64,000 nucleotides of DNA from Murinocardiopsis flavida (GTDB lineage: Bacteria; Actinomycetota; Actinomycetes; Streptosporangiales; Streptosporangiaceae): assembly GCF_003014485.1 (NCBI RefSeq), contig NZ_PYGA01000001.1, positions 558,001-622,000 on the forward strand. The letters are read 5' to 3'. Both the position numbers and the translations under genes were made by a program. Below, piece by piece: positions 33,459 to 47,044 of this stretch (position 1 is the first letter of the stretch; the number at the start of each line of letters is the position of its first letter). The notes under the pieces were generated by a model. It saw only the letters and a list, made by a program, of their open reading frames with translations, was not told the DNA's origin and searched no databases.

Positions 33459-33630
33459 GGGAAGAATGGTAACAGACTGGTCTCTGAAATCGGACATGGT
33501 GTCAGATTCCACCCACGGTTTCCCCCGCCGTGCGCTGGAGGTCGGTGGACATGGACGCCCGGGCGCTGGGTGGGCATGGGAGCGCCCCGGGCGGGGTTCC
33601 GGCCGGGGCGCGCTGCGGGTGGTGACGGGG

Positions 33631-35316
33631 TCAGACTTCGACGACGACCGGGACGATCATCGGGCGGCGGCGGTAGGTGTCGTTGACCCACCGGCCGAGG
33701 TTGCGCCGCACGAGCTGGCGGAGCTGCGACGGGTCGGTGATGCCGTCGGCCGCGGCCTTCTCCAGTGAGTCCTGGATCTTGGGGATGACCTCGTCGTAGG
33801 CCTCGACGTCGATCCCGGAGCCCCGGGTGTGGATCTGGGGCTCGCCGACCAGCTTGCCGGACTGGGAGTCGACCGCGATCACCACCGAGATGAACCCCTC
33901 GTCGCCGAGGATGCGGCGGTCCTTCAGCGCCGACTCGGTGACGTCGCCCACCGAGGTGCCGTCGACGTAGACGTAGCCGGCCGGGACCGCGCCCACGATG
34001 CGCGCCTTGCCCTTGTGCAGGTCGACCACCACGCCGTCCTCGGCGATGACGATGCCCTGCTCGGGCACGCCGGTGAGCGCGGCGAGCTTGGCGTGCGCGC
34101 GCAGGTGCCGCCACTCGCCGTGCACCGGCATGAAGTTGCGCGGCTTCACCATGTTCAGGACGTACATCAGCTCGCCCGCGGAGGAGTGCCCGGACACGTG
34201 CACCAGGGCGTTGCCCTTGTGGACGACGTTGGCGCCCCAGCGGGTGAGCCCGTTGATGTTGCGGTTGACCGCGTTCTCGTTGCCGGGGATGAGCGAGGAC
34301 GCGAGCACCACGGTGTCGCCCCGCTCGATGCGGATCTGGTGGTCGCGGTTTGCCATACGACTCAGCGCCGCCATGGGCTCGCCCTGGGAGCCGGTGCAGA
34401 CCAGCAGCACCTGCTCGGGCCGCAGGTCCTCCAACTCCTTGACGTCGACCAGCAGCCCGGCCGGGATGGTGAGGTAGCCGAGGTCGCGCGCGATGTTCAT
34501 GTTGCGGACCATGGACCGGCCGACAAACGCGACCTTGCGGCCGTGGGCCTCGGCGGAGTCGAGGACCTGCTGCACCCGGTGGATGTGCGACGCGAAGCAC
34601 GCCAGGATGATGCGCTTGTCGGCCTTGTCGAAGACGTTGTCGATGACCCCGGCGATGTCGCGCTCGCTGGTGACGAACCCCGGCACCTCGGCGTTGGTGG
34701 AGTCGGACAGCAGCAGGTCGACGCCCTCGGCACCGAACCGGGCGAACCCGGCGAGGTCGGTGAGCCGGCCGTCGAGCGGCAGCTGGTCCATCTTGAAGTC
34801 GCCGGTGTGCAGCAGCGACCCGGCGGGCGTGCGGATGCCGACGGCGAGCGCGTCGGGGATGGAGTGGTTGACCGAGAAGAACTCCAGGTCGAACGCTCCG
34901 AACGAGCGGCGCTCGCCCTCGGCGACCTGCACCACCTCGGGCTTGATGCGGTGCTCGCCCAGCTTCGCCGAGATGAACGCGAGGGTGAGCCGGGAGCCCA
35001 CCAGCGGGATGTCGGCCCGCTCGCGCAACAGGAACGGCACCGCCCCGATGTGGTCCTCGTGGCCATGGGTGAGGACGATCGCGACGACGTCGTCGAGGCG
35101 GCCGCGGATGTAGTCGAAGTCCGGCAGGATCAGGTCGACGCCCGGCTGCTCCTCCTCGGGGAACAGCACACCGCAGTCGACGATCAGCAGCTTGCCGCCG
35201 TACTCGAAGACGGTCATGTTCCGGCCGATCTCGCCCAGCCCGCCGAGGGGTACGACCCTCAGCGTCTGCTTGGCGAGCGGCGGAGGCGGCCCGAGTTCGG
35301 GATGCGGGTGGCTCAT
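33631..35316 (-). CDS. rnj: Ribonuclease J
   Basis: Metallo-beta-lactamase/beta-CASP ribonuclease of 561 aa with 5'-3' exo- and endonuclease activity in mRNA decay and rRNA maturation. The metal motif is VLTHGHEDHIGAVPF, further ligands lie in LLHTGDFKMDQ and SDSTNAEVPG, and the beta-CASP part has ACFASHIHRVQQV and VHVSGHSSAGEL. The C-terminal domain ends in RRRPMIVPVVVEV. The ATG at 35316 overlaps the dapA stop (ATGA), so the two genes are translationally coupled, as in many actinomycetes. Confidence 0.96.
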   Translation of the reverse strand: MSHPHPELGPPPPLAKQTLRVVPLGGLGEIGRNMTVFEYGGKLLIVDCGVLFPEEEQPGVDLILPDFDYIRGRLDDVVAIVLTHGHEDHIGAVPFLLRERADIPLVGSRLTLAFISAKLGEHRIKPEVVQVAEGERRSFGAFDLEFFSVNHSIPDALAVGIRTPAGSLLHTGDFKMDQLPLDGRLTDLAGFARFGAEGVDLLLSDSTNAEVPGFVTSERDIAGVIDNVFDKADKRIILACFASHIHRVQQVLDSAEAHGRKVAFVGRSMVRNMNIARDLGYLTIPAGLLVDVKELEDLRPEQVLLVCTGSQGEPMAALSRMANRDHQIRIERGDTVVLASSLIPGNENAVNRNINGLTRWGANVVHKGNALVHVSGHSSAGELMYVLNMVKPRNFMPVHGEWRHLRAHAKLAALTGVPEQGIVIAEDGVVVDLHKGKARIVGAVPAGYVYVDGTSVGDVTESALKDRRILGDEGFISVVIAVDSQSGKLVGEPQIHTRGSGIDVEAYDEVIPKIQDSLEKAAADGITDPSQLRQLVRRNLGRWVNDTYRRRPMIVPVVVEV

Positions 35317-36290
35317 GCAGATCCTTCCGTCAAGCGTTCCACTCCCACGGCACTGGCGGGCACGGCCTGGTGCGGGGCGAGCCCGATGGGCCCCTTGACC
35401 CCTGCCGCCGCGAGGTCCTCGCGCAGCAGTGCCTGCAATTCGACCGACGCGTCGGCCAGCGGGGTGCGCACCACGCCGCCCGGCAGGCCGAACATGTTCA
35501 GCACCGCCTTGGTCGTGATGACCCCCTGGGTGCGGAACAGCCCGGTGTAGACGGGGGTGAGCCGCCGGTGGATGGCAAGGGCCCGGACGACGTCGCCGTC
35601 GAAGAAGGCGTCGATCATGTCGTGCAGGTCGGCGCCGACGATGTGGCCGACGACGCTGACGAAGCCCGAGGCGCCGATGGACAGCTGCGGCAGGTTGAGC
35701 ATGTCGGAGCCGCAGTAGTACGGGAGGTCGGTGCGGGCCATGACCCAGGTGCTCGCGCCGAGGTCGTCCTTTGCGTCCTTGTTGGCGACGATGCGCGGGT
35801 GCTCGGCCAGCCGGACGAGCGACTCCGAGGCGATCGGGACGCCGGTGCGGCCGGGGATGTCGTAGAGCATCATGGGCAGCCCGGAGGCGTCGGCGATGGC
35901 CGTGAAGTGCCGGATGATGCCTTCCTGCGGCGGCTTGTTGTAGTAAGGCGCCACCGCGAGGACCCCGTGCGCCCCCGCCGCCTCGGCCGCCTTGGCGCGC
36001 TCGATGCTGCACCGGGTGTCGTTGGTGCCCACGCCGGCCACGATGGAGGCGCGATCGCCGACGGCTTCGAGGACGGCACGGAGCAGCCGGTCTTTCTCGT
36101 CGTCGTCCGTCGTGGGCGACTCGCCGGTGGTACCGCTGATGATCAAGCCGTCGTTTCGCTGCTCTTCGACCAGATATGTGGCCAGACGTGCGGCGCCGTC
36201 GTAGTCGACGGAGCCGTCGGCGTGCATCGGAGTGACCATCGCGGTCAACATCCGGCCGAAGGGCGCGTGCGGCGTAGTGCTGCCTACCAT
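35313..36290 (-). CDS. dapA: 4-Hydroxy-tetrahydrodipicolinate synthase
   Basis: TIM-barrel aldolase of 325 aa that condenses pyruvate with aspartate semialdehyde in lysine/diaminopimelate synthesis. The substrate loop is GLIISGTTGESPTT, the catalytic Tyr is in MLYDIPGRTGVPI, and the Schiff-base Lys is in IVANKDAKDDLG. The ATG at 36290 gives MVGSTTPHAPFGRML; an upstream frame to 36335 is not needed. It forms a two-gene unit with rnj, whose start it overlaps by four bases. dapB is nearby on the same strand at 39875. Confidence 0.96.
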   Translation of the reverse strand: MVGSTTPHAPFGRMLTAMVTPMHADGSVDYDGAARLATYLVEEQRNDGLIISGTTGESPTTDDDEKDRLLRAVLEAVGDRASIVAGVGTNDTRCSIERAKAAEAAGAHGVLAVAPYYNKPPQEGIIRHFTAIADASGLPMMLYDIPGRTGVPIASESLVRLAEHPRIVANKDAKDDLGASTWVMARTDLPYYCGSDMLNLPQLSIGASGFVSVVGHIVGADLHDMIDAFFDGDVVRALAIHRRLTPVYTGLFRTQGVITTKAVLNMFGLPGGVVRTPLADASVELQALLREDLAAAGVKGPIGLAPHQAVPASAVGVERLTEGSA

Positions 36291-36437
36291 AGGGAAAACG
36301 GTATCGCGAGTAGGAGCCGACCGGCGCCATGCCACCCGGACGACATGGATTATTCCGGCATCTGCGCCGATGCCGCCCAGAGAGCGGGGGCGTCCCGCTG
36401 CGCGCGGACCGCCCCCGGATCATGGGCCCTGTACCGC

Positions 36438-36818
36438 CTACCGCTCGTCGCGGTCGGGCAGGAACACGCTCAACGCCCAGCTCACAACCGCGACGACGAT
36501 CGCGCCGAAGAACGCGGATGTGAAACCGTCGACCGTGAACGGCAGGTTGAACAAGCCGCCCAGCCACTCGGTGAGCAGCAGCAGGAACGCGTTCACGATC
36601 AGGGCGATGAGGCCCAGCGTCAGGATGTAGAACGCGCAGCCCACCGTCTTGACGATGGGTTTGATGACCGCGTTGACCACACCGAAGATGGCACCCACCG
36701 CGAGGTAGGTGGCGATCTGGCTGCCGGTGTCCTGGGCGCCGACGGCGATTCCGGGGACCAGCAGCACCGCCGCCCACAGGGCGAGTGCGTTCACGATGAT
36801 TCTAATGATGATGCTCAC
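36438..36818 (-). CDS. Phage holin family 4-type membrane protein (DUF360/YvlD-like)
   Basis: Protein of 126 aa with four membrane helices: SIIIRIIVNALALWAAVLLV, ATYLAVGAIFGVVNAVIKPI, CAFYILTLGLIALIVNAFLL and FFGAIVVAVVSWALSVFL. The motif GAIFGVVNAVIKPI is typical of the phage-holin-4 (YvlD) family, which is chromosomal in most bacteria and not phage-borne despite the name. Function is unknown, perhaps envelope stress. The GTG at 36818 has GGAG close by. Confidence 0.8.
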   Translation of the reverse strand: MSIIIRIIVNALALWAAVLLVPGIAVGAQDTGSQIATYLAVGAIFGVVNAVIKPIVKTVGCAFYILTLGLIALIVNAFLLLLTEWLGGLFNLPFTVDGFTSAFFGAIVVAVVSWALSVFLPDRDER

Positions 36819-36902
36819 GTCTCCGATGCTGCCACGCCGATCGGCGGATATGCATGCACGGGCGCGGAGTTGGGGGAAAAGCCGGGGTCGTCCCCCACCC
36901 CC

Positions 36903-37011
36903 GCCTCCGTAACCGGACCGCCCACCCGCGTCTCGGCGACCGGACCCGCACTCCCGCGCCTCGGCGACCGGGCCGCCCTCCCGCGCCTCCGCAACAGGAC
37001 CGCGCGGCCGG
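36903..37011. repeat. 27-bp tandem repeat, about four units
   Basis: Units at 36903-36929, 36930-36957, 36958-36984 and 36985-37011 are 27-28 bp long. All begin G(C/T)CTC and share a GCGACCGG-like centre and a CCCGC end that weakens in the last unit. The block is intergenic, between divergent genes. No protein is encoded across it with a proper start. Confidence 0.75.
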
Positions 37012-37093
37012 GCGGGTCCGGTTGTGCGCGCCGGTACCCGGCCTGGGAGCATTCCGGAAGCACCCCGCCCCTACCCAGATGAGGTCGCCGACC

Positions 37094-37636
37094 GTGTCCA
37101 CTCAAGACTTCGTCCGCGCAGCGCGGGTCGCCGACATCGACACCGTCGTCGAGGTGCAGGTCGCGGCGTGGCGGACGATGTACGGCCCGCTGCTGCCCGA
37201 ACCGGTCCTCGCCGAGCTCACCGGGGCGGAGGCCGCGTCGGCGTTCGCCGAGCAGTGGCGCGCCGCCGTGCGGAACCCGCCGACGTCCAAGCACCGCCTC
37301 CTGGTGGGCACGCACGACCGCGAGGTGGTGGGGTTCGTCTCGGTCGCGCCCTCGGAGGACCCGGACCGCTGGCCGGGCACCGACGGCGAAATCCTCGCGC
37401 TGCACGTCGACCCGGCGGCGACCGGCCAGGGCCACGGCAGCCGGCTGCTGAACGCCGCGGTGGACCACCTCATCGAGGACGGCATTCGCGCGGTGTACGC
37501 GTGGACCCTTGAGGCCGCCAACCCGCTGCGGTCGTTCCTGGAGGCGAGCAACTGGCAGCCCGACGGCGCCCGCAGGGAGATCGACATGGGCGTCCTCGTG
37601 CCCATGGTCCGGCTGCACGCCGCGATCGGGCCCTGA
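37094..37636 (+). CDS. GNAT family N-acetyltransferase
   Basis: Acetyltransferase of 180 aa. The N-terminal segment FVRAARVADIDTVVEVQVAA is typical of RimI-like proteins. CoA-binding motif A is LALHVDPAATGQGHGSRLLN, and motif B includes AVYAWTLEAANPLRSFLEAS. The acceptor is unknown. The GTG at 37094 is preferred, as GAGG lies about ten bases upstream; an ATG at 37079 is also in frame. menA follows on the same strand after about 90 bp. Confidence 0.86.
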   Translation: MSTQDFVRAARVADIDTVVEVQVAAWRTMYGPLLPEPVLAELTGAEAASAFAEQWRAAVRNPPTSKHRLLVGTHDREVVGFVSVAPSEDPDRWPGTDGEILALHVDPAATGQGHGSRLLNAAVDHLIEDGIRAVYAWTLEAANPLRSFLEASNWQPDGARREIDMGVLVPMVRLHAAIGP

Positions 37637-37729
37637 CCCCGCCGCGCCGCGGGCGGCGCTAACGTTGTGCGGACGCCGGTGCACGCCTCCGGCGCCGCTG
37701 TCGATTCGAGCGAGAAGAGGGACCAGCGC

Positions 37730-38599
37730 GTGGCCTCGGTGAGCGAATGGGTGGCGGGCGCGCGCCCGCGCACCTTGCCGAATTCGATCGTGCCCGTCGC
37801 GGTGGGCACCGGCGCCGCGTTCGCGGCCGACGGCTTCGTGTGGTGGAAGGCGCTGCTGGCCCTGATCGTCTCGCTGGCGCTCCAGGTCGGGGTGAACTAC
37901 GCCAACGACTACAGCGACGGCATCCGCGGCACCGACGCCGACCGGGTGGGCCCGCTGCGGCTGACGGCCACCCGCCTCGCCGAACCCGCGCAGGTCCGCA
38001 CCGCCGCGATGCTCTCTTTCGCGATCGCGGCCGTCGCCGGGCTGGTCCTGGCCGCGACGTCGTCGTGGTGGCTGCTGCTGGTCGGGGCCGCGGCGATCGT
38101 GGCGGCCTGGTTCTACACGGGCGGCAGCACCCCCTACGGGTACCACGCGCTCGGCGAGGTGTCGGTGTTCGTGTTCTTCGGCCTGGTGGCCGTGGTCGGC
38201 ACCGTGTTCGTGCAGGTCGGATCGGTGCCGTGGTACGCGTGGGCCGCGGCGGTGCCCGTCGGGCTGCTGTCGTGCTCGGTGCTGGTGGTCAACAACCTCC
38301 GCGACATCCCCACCGACACCGCCACCGGCAAGCGGACGCTGGCCGTGGTGCTGGGCGACGCCGGGACCCGGCGGCTCTACCTCGGCTGCATCGCCGTCGC
38401 GTTCGCAACGGCGCTCGCTGTGGCGGCGGTGAGCTGGTGGGTGCTGCTGGTGCTCGTCGCGGCGCCGTTCGCCGTCCCGCCGGGACGCAGGGTCGCGTCC
38501 GGGCAGGTCGGCACCGACCTGGTCCTCGCGCTGGGCGAGACGGGGCGGCTGCAACTGGTGTTCGGGGCGCTGTTCGCCCTCACGCTCCTGACCGCGTGA
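37730..38599 (+). CDS. menA: 1,4-Dihydroxy-2-naphthoate polyprenyltransferase
   Basis: UbiA-family membrane enzyme of 289 aa that attaches the isoprenoid chain to DHNA in menaquinone synthesis. The first Asp-rich motif is VNYANDYSDGIRGTD, and the second is VVNNLRDIPTDTATGKRTL. Eight or nine membrane helices are visible. The start is the GTG at 37730, with AGAGGGA upstream. No other men genes are in the window. Confidence 0.94.
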   Translation: MASVSEWVAGARPRTLPNSIVPVAVGTGAAFAADGFVWWKALLALIVSLALQVGVNYANDYSDGIRGTDADRVGPLRLTATRLAEPAQVRTAAMLSFAIAAVAGLVLAATSSWWLLLVGAAAIVAAWFYTGGSTPYGYHALGEVSVFVFFGLVAVVGTVFVQVGSVPWYAWAAAVPVGLLSCSVLVVNNLRDIPTDTATGKRTLAVVLGDAGTRRLYLGCIAVAFATALAVAAVSWWVLLVLVAAPFAVPPGRRVASGQVGTDLVLALGETGRLQLVFGALFALTLLTA

Positions 38600-38667
38600 A
38601 CGGCGCACGGCCCGCCGGCCGCACCCTCTCGGGATGGAAGCCCAGCTCATGCCCTAGGCTTCGGCGC

Positions 38668-39237
38668 ATGAAATCGCCCATGAGATACCTCCTGGCCTGC
38701 GGAGCCATTGCGGCCCTCACCCTCACCGGGTGCGGCGTACTGAGCGGCGGCGGCGAGTCGTCCCCCGAGGGGGCCGGCGGCGATCCCGTCAACGGCGGCA
38801 AGGTCGAGGCGGGCAAGTCCAAGCCCCGCAAGACGATCGCCAGCCAGGACGTCACCGTGCAGGGCGCCGACCTGCACTTCGCGGTCCACGACCTCGCCCG
38901 GCGCGGCAAGACCGTCGAGCTGACCTTCTCCGTCAGCAACACCGGCAAGAAGGAGATCGAACTCGGCACCGCCTTCATCGACGGCAACGTCCTCAGCGAC
39001 GACCGCGGCACGATCGCCGGAGTGAAGCTCATCGACCCGGGCAACGGCAAGGTCCACCTGGTCGCGCGCGATTCCCAGAAGCGGTGCGTGTGCACCGGCC
39101 CCAAGTACGGGGAGCCCCTCGAAGGCGGCGACAGCATCCTCATGAGCGGCACCTACGGCGCCCCGCCGAAGGACGTCGAGGAGATGAACGTCAGCATCCC
39201 CAAGGCGGGAACCCTGAACGATGTCCCGCTCAGCTGA
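38668..39237 (+). CDS. Lipoprotein of unknown function
   Basis: Protein of 189 aa. The lipobox is LTLTGCGVL with the Cys near residue 22. A Gly/Lys-rich spacer leads to a beta-rich domain (DLHFAVHDLARRGKTVELTF, SVSNTGKKEIELGTAF) that looks immunoglobulin-like. One Cys pair occurs in RCVCTGPKYG. The ATG at 38668 comes seven bases after TAGGCT (38655-38660), so the mRNA may be leaderless. It overlaps the next gene, an OmpA-type protein, by 17 bp, so the two are likely made together and may bind each other. Confidence 0.8.
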   Translation: MKSPMRYLLACGAIAALTLTGCGVLSGGGESSPEGAGGDPVNGGKVEAGKSKPRKTIASQDVTVQGADLHFAVHDLARRGKTVELTFSVSNTGKKEIELGTAFIDGNVLSDDRGTIAGVKLIDPGNGKVHLVARDSQKRCVCTGPKYGEPLEGGDSILMSGTYGAPPKDVEEMNVSIPKAGTLNDVPLS

Positions 39238-39808
39238 CGTCGTGGGCCTGGCCGCGGCGGCGGCAGCGGTCCTGCTGCTCGCGCCCGTCCCCGCTGCGGC
39301 CGATGCCGAACCCGGCCCGGTGGCGGAGGCCCCGATCCTCGACCTCTCCCTACCGGTGAACGGCATCAGCGCGCCCGTTGAGGACCTCACCTACGCCACC
39401 GAGAACGAGGACGGCTCTCTCACCGACGCGGAGAACGCCAAAGAGCGCACCGTCACACTCGCCGCCGACGTCCTGTTCGACTTCGACAAGGCCACCCTCA
39501 GCGGCAAGGCCGAGACGGCGCTGGCGGAGGCCGCCGGGATCCTCGAGGAGCACGCCGGCGGGAAGACCGTCGACATCGTCGGCTACACCGACGCCAAGGG
39601 CGACGACGCCTACAACACCAAGCTCTCCGAGGACCGCGCCGAGACCGTCCGGGCGGAGCTGGAGCCGCTCGTCAGCGGCACGGAGGTGAAGTTCCGCACA
39701 GCGGGCAAGGGCTCGGCCGACCCGGTCGCCCCCAACGAGGTCGACGGCGAGGACAACCCCAAGGGGCGGGAGAAGAACCGCCGGGTGGAGATCCGCTTCC
39801 CGCGCTGA
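39221..39808 (+). CDS. OmpA-like peptidoglycan-associated protein
   Basis: Secreted protein of 195 aa. The signal peptide is VVGLAAAAAAVLLLAPVPAA. The C-terminal OmpA domain has VLFDFDKATLSGKAETAL, VDIVGYTDAKGDDAYNTKLS with the conserved Asp, and a C-terminal REKNRRVEIRF with the Arg that grips diaminopimelate. It should bind peptidoglycan outside the membrane. The coupled lipoprotein gene before it suggests a cell-wall anchoring pair. Confidence 0.9.
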   Translation: MSRSADVVGLAAAAAAVLLLAPVPAAADAEPGPVAEAPILDLSLPVNGISAPVEDLTYATENEDGSLTDAENAKERTVTLAADVLFDFDKATLSGKAETALAEAAGILEEHAGGKTVDIVGYTDAKGDDAYNTKLSEDRAETVRAELEPLVSGTEVKFRTAGKGSADPVAPNEVDGEDNPKGREKNRRVEIRFPR

Positions 39809-39874
39809 CCGGTGCGCACCGGGCGGAGGGGGCCGCGCTCCACCGCCCCGGGCCTCCTCGGGCGCTCCGGGGAC

Positions 39875-43991
<4,117 letters not shown>

Positions 43992-44026
43992 GAGTCCTTC
44001 TCGAATACGCGGCTGCTGCGGATACC

Positions 44027-44063
44027 GCAGGGGCGGCCGCACCCGTGGTGCGGCCGCCCCTGC
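44027..44063 (-). terminator. Hairpin terminator after pnp
   Basis: A perfect 17-bp stem (44027-44043 with 44047-44063) around the loop CGT, 17 bp beyond the pnp stop and 36 bp before the M16 start codon. It should end or weaken readthrough from pnp into the peptidase gene. Confidence 0.75.
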
Positions 44064-44079
44064 CCGACTATTGCGCTGA

Positions 44080-46386
44080 TCAGGTGTTCTCGCCGCGCCC
44101 GCCGCGGGTGCGGCGGCGACGGCGGTCGCCGTCCTCACCCGCGGACTCGCCCTTCTCGGGCTTGTCGGCGGACTCCTCGGCCGCGGCCGGCTCGGCCGCC
44201 GGCTTGGCGACGGCCTCGGCCTCGACCACCTCGACCGGGATCAGCGAGAGCTTGCCGCGGTCGTCGATCTCGCGGATCTCGACCTGGATCTTCTCGCCGA
44301 TGCTGATGACGTCGTCGAGGTTCTCGATCCGTTTGCCGCCGTGCAGCTTGCGGATCTGCGACACGTGCAGCAGGCCGTCCTTGCCGGGCAGCAGGGAGAC
44401 GAACGCGCCGAAGGCGGTGGTCTTGACGACCGTGCCCAGGTAGCGGTCGCCGACCTCCGGCATGGTCGGGTTGGCGATGCTGTTGATGGTGTCGCGCGCC
44501 GCCTCGGCGGACGGGCCGTCGGTGGCACCGATGTAGATGGTGCCGTCGTCCTCGATGGTGATCTCGGCGCCGGTGTCGTCCTGGATCGAGTTGATCATCT
44601 TGCCCTTGGGGCCGATGACCTCGCCGATCTTGTCGACGGGCACCTTCACCGTGAGGATGCGCGGCGCGTGCGGGCTCATCTCGGCCGGACGCTCGATGGC
44701 CTCGGACATGACGTCGAGGATGGCGAGCCGCGCCCCCCGGGCCTGCTGGAGCGCCTGGGCGAGCTGCGAGGCGGGGATGCCGTCGAGCTTGGTGTCGAGC
44801 TGGAGCGCGGTGATGAGCTCCCGGGTGCCGGCGACCTTGAAGTCCATGTCGCCGAACGCGTCCTCGGCGCCGAGGATGTCGGTCAGCGTGACGTACTGGT
44901 CGCCCTCGCTGATCAGGCCCATGGCGATGCCGGCCACCATCTCCTTCAGCGGCACACCGGCCGACATGAGGGACATCGTGGACGCGCACACCGACCCCAT
45001 GGACGTGGAGCCGTTGGAGCCCAGCGCCTCCGACACCTGGCGGATGGCGTAGGGGAACTCCTCGCGGGTCGGCAGGACCGGGACGAGGGCCCGCTCGGCG
45101 AGCGCGCCGTGCCCGATCTCGCGCCGCTTGGGCGAGCCCACGCGGCCGGTCTCGCCGGTGGAGTACGGCGGGAAGTTGTAGTTGTGCATGTAGCGCTTGG
45201 TCCGCTCGGGGTTGAGCGTGTCGACCATCTGCTCCATGCGCAGCATGTTCAGCGTGCTGACACCCAGGATCTGGGTCTCGCCGCGCTCGAACAGCGCCGA
45301 GCCGTGCACCCGCGGGATCACGCCGACCTCGGCGGAGAGCTGGCGGATGTCCTTGGGGCCGCGGCCGTCGATGCGGACCTTCTCGTTGAGGACCCGCTCG
45401 CGCATGAGCTGCTTGGTGAGCGACTTGAACGCCGCGCCGACCTCCTTCTCGCGCCCCTCGAAGTCCTCGGCGAGCTTCTCGGTGGCGAGCGCCTTGACCC
45501 GGTCGAGCTCGGCCTCGCGGTCCTGCTTGTCGGCGATGGTCAGCGCCTGCGCGAGTTCGGTGCGCACGGCGCCCTCGACGGCGGCGTAGGCGTCGTCCTC
45601 GTAGTCGAGGAAGATCGGGAACTCGCCGGTCTCCTTGGACGCCTGCTCGGCGAGCGCCGACTGCGCCTTGCAGAGCACCTTGATGAACGGCTTGGACGCC
45701 TCGAGGCCCTCGGCGACGGTCTGCTCGTTGGGGCCGACCGCACCGCCGGCGACCAGGTTCAGGGTGCGCGGCGTGGACTCGGCCTCGACCATCATGATGG
45801 CGACGTCGCCGTCGGCCAGCACCCGGCCGGCGACGACCATGTCGAACGTCGCGTTCTCCAGCTCCGAGTGGGTCGGGAACGCCACCCACTGGCCCTCGAT
45901 GAGAGCGACGCGCACCCCGCCGATGGGGCCGGAGAACGGCAGCCCGGCGATCTGGGTGGACATCGACGCGGCGTTGATGGCGACCACGTCGTAGAGGTGG
46001 TCGGGGTTCAGCGCCATGATGGTCTCGACGACCTGGATCTCGTTGCGCAGGCCCTTGGTGAACGAGGGGCGCAGCGGCCGGTCGATGAGCCGGCAGGTGA
46101 GGATGGCGTCCTCGGACGGGCGGCCCTCGCGCCGGAAGAACGAGCCGGGGATCCGGCCCGCGGCGTACATGCGCTCCTCGACGTCCACGGTCAGCGGGAA
46201 GAAGTCGAGGTTGTCCTTCGGCCGCTTCGACGCGGTGGTCGCGGACAGGACCATGGTCTCGTCGTCCAGATAGGCGACGGCGGACCCGGCGGCCTGCCGG
46301 GCGACCCGGCCGGTCTCGAAGCGGATCTTGCGGGTGCCGAAACGACCGTTGTCGATCTCGGCTACTGCGGAATACGCGCCCTCCAT
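44080..46386 (-). CDS. pnp: Polyribonucleotide nucleotidyltransferase (PNPase)
   Basis: Phosphorolytic 3'-5' exoribonuclease of 768 aa; in actinomycetes it also makes polynucleotide tails. Two RNase PH domains are joined by an all-alpha linker, then come KH ([20 protein letters not shown]) and S1 ([20 protein letters not shown]) domains. The tail is Lys/Arg/Glu-rich. The active-site region [20 protein letters not shown] is intact. The ATG at 46386 has GTAGGAGGA upstream. rpsO lies upstream on the same strand, the classic order. Confidence 0.97.
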   Translation of the reverse strand: MEGAYSAVAEIDNGRFGTRKIRFETGRVARQAAGSAVAYLDDETMVLSATTASKRPKDNLDFFPLTVDVEERMYAAGRIPGSFFRREGRPSEDAILTCRLIDRPLRPSFTKGLRNEIQVVETIMALNPDHLYDVVAINAASMSTQIAGLPFSGPIGGVRVALIEGQWVAFPTHSELENATFDMVVAGRVLADGDVAIMMVEAESTPRTLNLVAGGAVGPNEQTVAEGLEASKPFIKVLCKAQSALAEQASKETGEFPIFLDYEDDAYAAVEGAVRTELAQALTIADKQDREAELDRVKALATEKLAEDFEGREKEVGAAFKSLTKQLMRERVLNEKVRIDGRGPKDIRQLSAEVGVIPRVHGSALFERGETQILGVSTLNMLRMEQMVDTLNPERTKRYMHNYNFPPYSTGETGRVGSPKRREIGHGALAERALVPVLPTREEFPYAIRQVSEALGSNGSTSMGSVCASTMSLMSAGVPLKEMVAGIAMGLISEGDQYVTLTDILGAEDAFGDMDFKVAGTRELITALQLDTKLDGIPASQLAQALQQARGARLAILDVMSEAIERPAEMSPHAPRILTVKVPVDKIGEVIGPKGKMINSIQDDTGAEITIEDDGTIYIGATDGPSAEAARDTINSIANPTMPEVGDRYLGTVVKTTAFGAFVSLLPGKDGLLHVSQIRKLHGGKRIENLDDVISIGEKIQVEIREIDDRGKLSLIPVEVVEAEAVAKPAAEPAAAEESADKPEKGESAGEDGDRRRRRTRGGRGENT

Positions 46387-46727
46387 GGGCGTCCTCCTAC
46401 ACGGTCTCGGGATATGGGTCGATCCCGCATGCTCGTGCCCGGAGATGGAGCCGTCGAGTCGTCGCCACTGGGACACCGGGCAGTGCCGCGCATACGCGGG
46501 CGGCGCTGCGACCGGGGTCATTCTGGCGGCCGGCCTTCGATCGAAGCCCTCGGCGCGACCCCGTGGGGGCGAGCCGAAGACCACTACCGAGGACCGGCCT
46601 CGACGCGGCGACCGGGACATCGGGCCGCGGGAAGATCGTCATTCGATTATCGGTGCCATGCCGGTACCTGGCAAGGTCACAACGCCACCACCGCGGCGGT
46701 GGCGCCGCACACCACACTACTAAGAAA
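46387..46727. other. Leader region of pnp
   Basis: This holds the pnp leader and probably its promoter. In many bacteria the pnp leader is folded and cut for autoregulation. I could not identify a specific hairpin beyond the rpsO terminator that follows at 46728-46749. Confidence 0.4.
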
Positions 46728-46749
46728 GGGAGCGGCCGGGGCCGCTCCC
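46728..46749 (-). terminator. Rho-independent terminator after rpsO
   Basis: The stem GGGAGCGGCC/GGCCGCTCCC with a two-base tip is followed on the minus strand by TTTCTTAG, a real T-tract, which is rare here. It lies 25 bp beyond the rpsO stop. Confidence 0.85.
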
Positions 46750-46774
46750 TGGACGGTATCGGCCTACGCCGTGC

Positions 46775-47044
46775 TCAGCGGCGCAGCCCGAGGCGCTTGA
46801 TCAGCGCGCGGTACCGGTTGATGTCCTTCTTCTCGATGTACTGAAGGAGGCGGCGGCGGCGGCCGACCATCAGCAGCAGGCCGCGCCGGCTGTGGTGGTC
46901 GTGCTTGTGGGACTTCAGGTGCTCGGTGAGCTCGGTGATGCGGTGCGTGAGCAGCGCGACCTGCACGTCGGGGGAACCGGTGTCGCCCTCGACGGTGGCG
47001 TAGTCGGCGATGATCTTGTTCTTCGTGGCGGTGTCGATCGACAC
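46775..47044 (-). CDS. rpsO: 30S ribosomal protein S15
   Basis: Ribosomal protein of 89 aa, exact family length, binding 16S rRNA at the central domain. Recognised by [36 protein letters not shown] and [20 protein letters not shown]. The GTG at 47044 has AAGGAG upstream. A terminator follows it, so pnp is probably read mainly from its own promoter. Confidence 0.97.
   Translation of the reverse strand: MSIDTATKNKIIADYATVEGDTGSPDVQVALLTHRITELTEHLKSHKHDHHSRRGLLLMVGRRRRLLQYIEKKDINRYRALIKRLGLRR

Noticed and set aside
33631-36777. Single 1048-codon minus-strand protein starting at 36777
   Set aside because: The upstream part overlaps dapA and the membrane protein gene out of frame; only the RNase J part from 35316 has sense.
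36438-36818. Holin-family gene as proof of a second prophage
   Set aside because: The YvlD/phage-holin-4 family is a common chromosomal membrane family; no phage genes nearby.
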